Source: Planctomycetia bacterium
GTDB lineage: Bacteria; Planctomycetota; Brocadiia; Brocadiales; Brocadiaceae
Length of the DNA stretch: 64,000 bases
NCBI GenBank assembly: GCA_015075005.1
Contig: JABTVC010000004.1
Location: 62,001 to 126,000, forward strand
Reading direction: 5' to 3'
This document shows positions 61,976 through 64,000 of the stretch, in pieces; position 1 is the stretch's first letter; each line of letters starts with the position of its first letter. The position numbers and the translations under genes are program-made. Below the pieces are notes generated by a model that ran no database searches, was not told where the DNA came from, and saw only the letters and a program-made list of their open reading frames with translations.

Positions 61976-62692
61976 TCATTGCTTAATTTTGCCCCATTGA
62001 AATACCCCCATATCTTTTCCTGATATTACTCCAATCTCATGCCCGCCATTTACCCAGGAACCACAGTCCATAAGGTAATAGACCTTCTCATCTTTGGGCA
62101 TCTTCACCAGTCTGGCCGTATGGGTATGCCCAATTACCGCCATAGCCAGATCGACCTCTTCAGTTCCGAAATTGTCTAATGTTTCTCCCCGATTATATTG
62201 TTTCATGAGGTTGATATAAAATGTAAGAAATTCGTGAAGGTTAAATCCTTGAGGGTCCTGCACAGGGGTAAATACATTATATTTATTAAAAACCCTGACA
62301 ATCGAATCCCATGCAGAGCCAAGAATGACGTCAATGTCTGGCTCAATGTATTCCATCATGCCTGCAATTTTTGTTATTCCCATTCCAAGTACACCCGTCC
62401 AGCTATTCTGATTGTTTGCAAAGTCTGCCTGGAACCCGTGTTCATACATAACCCGTAATTTACCTTCAACCCTTGAATAATATCGCCACTTTCGCCCAAA
62501 CGTTTCGCCCTTGTCTTTGTACCATTGGACAAGTTCAATATCGTGATTTCCAACCACGTATATAGCTCGTATTTTGTCAAGCAACAGGCATTTTTTATAA
62601 GCGCTCCATATTCCAAGTCCTTTAAACAAAAAAAGCCTTACTGTGAAGAGATTCAGTATCGAACATTCTTCGGCAGTAAGGCTGTCTTCCAA
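61976..62692 (-). CDS. metallophosphoesterase (LpxH-like), N-terminally truncated
   Basis: This 238-aa protein has the C-terminal metal motifs of calcineurin-like esterases: IYVVGNHDIELVQWYKDKG, MYEHGFQADF and VIGHTHTARLVKMP, with YYLMDCGSWVNGGHEIG. The N-terminal DxH and GDxxD motifs that bind the first metal are absent. The reading frame begins just inside a 35-bp inverted repeat (62699-62733). This suggests that the first about 40 residues were cut away. Probably inactive unless another start exists. It resembles UDP-diacylglucosamine or general phosphodiesterases. Confidence 0.75.
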   Translation of the reverse strand: MEDSLTAEECSILNLFTVRLFLFKGLGIWSAYKKCLLLDKIRAIYVVGNHDIELVQWYKDKGETFGRKWRYYSRVEGKLRVMYEHGFQADFANNQNSWTGVLGMGITKIAGMMEYIEPDIDVILGSAWDSIVRVFNKYNVFTPVQDPQGFNLHEFLTFYINLMKQYNRGETLDNFGTEEVDLAMAVIGHTHTARLVKMPKDEKVYYLMDCGSWVNGGHEIGVISGKDMGVFQWGKIKQ

Positions 62693-62698
62693 TGAACC

Positions 62699-62733
62699 GT
62701 TGAAACGGTTTAAACAGTTTAAGCCGTTTCAAC
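62699..62733. repeat. inverted repeat GTTGAAACGG...CCGTTTCAAC
   Basis: Two exact 10-bp arms with a semi-complementary middle (TTTAAACAGTTTAAG) form an extended hairpin. The truncated metallophosphoesterase starts 6 bp away. It is probably a dispersed element or deletion scar. Confidence 0.7.
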
Positions 62734-62917
62734 AGCTTCTAAACCTGGACTCTGCTCTATAGCATGCAAAAACTTATTCATCTCGTCTTTCAGCCGCAGG
62801 CACTCAACAATTTCTGCCTGCAATTCCCCATTTTGTTTCCCGATATCCAACTGGTGATTGATTTTTGATATGTTCTAAAACTTTCCAAAGCCTCTCATTC
62901 GTTATTTTCCTTTCATG
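62734..62917 (-). pseudogene. small coiled-coil-like ORF remnant
   Basis: From the ATG at about 62917, MHERKITNERLWKVLEHIKN is read. The frame then changes to INHQLDIGKQNGELQAEIVE and CLRLKDEMNKFLHAIEQSPG. Read with one repair, it is a short helical protein of about 65 aa. I do not recognise it. It ends in or next to the inverted repeat at 62699-62733. Low confidence. Confidence 0.4.
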
Positions 62918-62935
62918 CATTTCTGCCTGGCAAGG

Positions 62936-64000
62936 CTACTTCCGTGCTACCGGCACCACAGTAAGTATCTGCCGCTCCCCATTCCTGATAACCATTACGT
63001 CAACAGGCTTGCCGATCCCTGAGGAATCCATCATGTAATTATAATCATAAATATTCGTAATCTTTTTTCCCGCGATTTCGATAATGATATCGCCGTCCTT
63101 CATGCCTGCTTTACCGGAAGGGCCATCCAGTTTGACGTTTTGTATTTTTACGCCTGCTATATTTTCTGCTGTAAAGTCTGGAATTGTCCCCCAATAGGTC
63201 CGGCGGCTGACTTTTTCTGCCCTTTGTTCCCCTGACTGCGCAACCTTTATGTAATCAGGACGTTCTGCATTGCTAATCAAATCAAGAACCATGGATCGCG
63301 AGAATTCGGCAATCCTCACCATCCCTTCATAATTAAGGGTTTCCGGGTCATCTGTCGGGCGATTATAATCCTCGTGTACACCTGTAAAAAAATGAATTAC
63401 CGGAATCTCTTTGGGATAAAATGCGGTAACGTCTGTTGGTTGATACGGATCCTGGAGAAGTTTTATGTTAAATTGTGCAGCCACATTGCCTTTTTCAATT
63501 AAACGAGCCCATGTATTGGAAGAACCAATACCTTCCACGATCAAATTGTTTTCCCTCAGCCGGCCCACCATATCAAAATTCATATACGCAACCACCTGCT
63601 GTAATGGAATGACCGGATGTTCGGCAAAATATGAGGATCCAAGGCATCCCAGTTCTTCCCCTGACCAGAGGGCAAAGATGATTCCCCGTCTAAACAGGTG
63701 TTGGTTCCTTTTCCGTTCTTCCGCAAAGGAAGAAGCTAATTCCAGCACGATGGAAACTCCGGAGGCATTATCATCAGCCCCATTGTGTATCTGACCTTCT
63801 TCGCCCTTGTGTGCCAGCGAGTCGATCCCGCCATGACCAATGTGGTCATAATGAGCACCAACGATAACATACCCAGAGCCTTCCGTCCCTTCACCAGGTG
63901 GTAAATATCCAAGGATGTTGCGGTCGGTTTCTTTTACCTGTTCAACGGCAGCGGCAATTTTTATCCGTACGTTTGGCAAATCAAAACTACCCGCAATCTG
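62936..64000 (-). CDS. M28-family aminopeptidase with C-terminal PDZ domain (5' end cut by window)
   Basis: The frame is open to the right edge, so the N-terminus is missing. The M28 zinc peptidase core shows VIVGAHYDHIGHGGIDSLAH, IHNGADDNASGVSIVLELAS, IIFALWSGEELGCLGSSYFA (metal and catalytic acids) and PVIHFFTGVHEDYNRPTDDP. After residue 260 a PDZ domain reads FTAENIAGVKIQNVKLDGPS and GKAGMKDGDIIIEIAGKKIT. Members are exported peptidases. The neighbour on the left is a fragment, so no operon partner is evident. Confidence 0.9.
   Translation of the reverse strand, partial: QIAGSFDLPNVRIKIAAAVEQVKETDRNILGYLPPGEGTEGSGYVIVGAHYDHIGHGGIDSLAHKGEEGQIHNGADDNASGVSIVLELASSFAEERKRNQHLFRRGIIFALWSGEELGCLGSSYFAEHPVIPLQQVVAYMNFDMVGRLRENNLIVEGIGSSNTWARLIEKGNVAAQFNIKLLQDPYQPTDVTAFYPKEIPVIHFFTGVHEDYNRPTDDPETLNYEGMVRIAEFSRSMVLDLISNAERPDYIKVAQSGEQRAEKVSRRTYWGTIPDFTAENIAGVKIQNVKLDGPSGKAGMKDGDIIIEIAGKKITNIYDYNYMMDSSGIGKPVDVMVIRNGERQILTVVPVARK

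Overview
The window looks like a piece of an anaerobic, low-to-moderate GC planctomycete, most likely an anammox-type bacterium (Brocadiaceae). This is an inference from gene content. It carries planctomycete-style prepilins ending in an H-X9-DG-like motif, an anaerobic (early cobalt insertion) cobalamin pathway, a radical-SAM AhbC/AhbD-type heme synthesis enzyme, citramalate synthase, an oxygen-sensitive radical SAM enzyme and MopE-type metal-binding repeats. No 16S rRNA or anammox-specific gene is present, so the genus cannot be fixed.

Layout. 1-6.2 kb (minus strand): a decayed defence locus. A type III restriction-modification operon (mod, then res) has an AAA ATPase and a TOPRIM-like protein nested between its two subunits and coupled to mod by TAATG overlaps. 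The locus is riddled with frameshifts, short GC-rich repeats and a 0.43-kb element carrying a four-helix-bundle (23S-IVS type) gene. 6.5-17 kb: tRNA-Gln, ubiE/menG, dusB, a cobalamin operon (cbiX-cbiC fusion, cbiD, cbiE, cbiL), SYLF protein, msrB, arfB, cyclophilin, an orphan PntB domain III and cobT. 17-26.3 kb: a type IV pilus/type II secretion-like operon with two PilB/GspE ATPases, PilC, minor pilins and two large PilX-like proteins. 26.3-33.4 kb: Nudix hydrolase and the classic thrS-infC-rpmI-rplT-pheS-pheT translation operon (minus), then tRNA-Val. 33.5-46.6 kb: nadA-larE, duplicated prepilins, AmrS, a universal stress protein, a free-standing glycyl-radical-like protein, housekeeping enzymes, cimA and ahbC/D. 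46.6-49.4 kb: an integron in the inverted layout (integrase 3' end facing the cassettes), with one acyltransferase cassette, a well-formed attC and a decayed HigB toxin cassette. 49.6-64 kb: lysC, a bacterioferritin pseudogene, GH15 glucoamylase-like enzyme, 6-phosphogluconolactonase, enoyl-CoA hydratase, an OYE/FadH-like oxidoreductase, a secreted MopE-like protein coupled to a secreted hydrolase, a caspase-like pseudogene, a truncated metallophosphoesterase and an M28 peptidase running off the right edge.

Working together: the cobalamin genes lead from sirohydrochlorin to nucleotide-loop assembly, the pilus cluster is a self-contained export/assembly module lacking PilMNOPQ here, and the translation operon keeps an AUU start for infC. 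Several genes show single-base deletions in homopolymer runs or isolated stops (thrS, pheT, Nudix, ATPase). In essential genes these may be sequencing errors rather than biology; read-level checks would decide. All family assignments come from reading motifs by eye; no database search was run.
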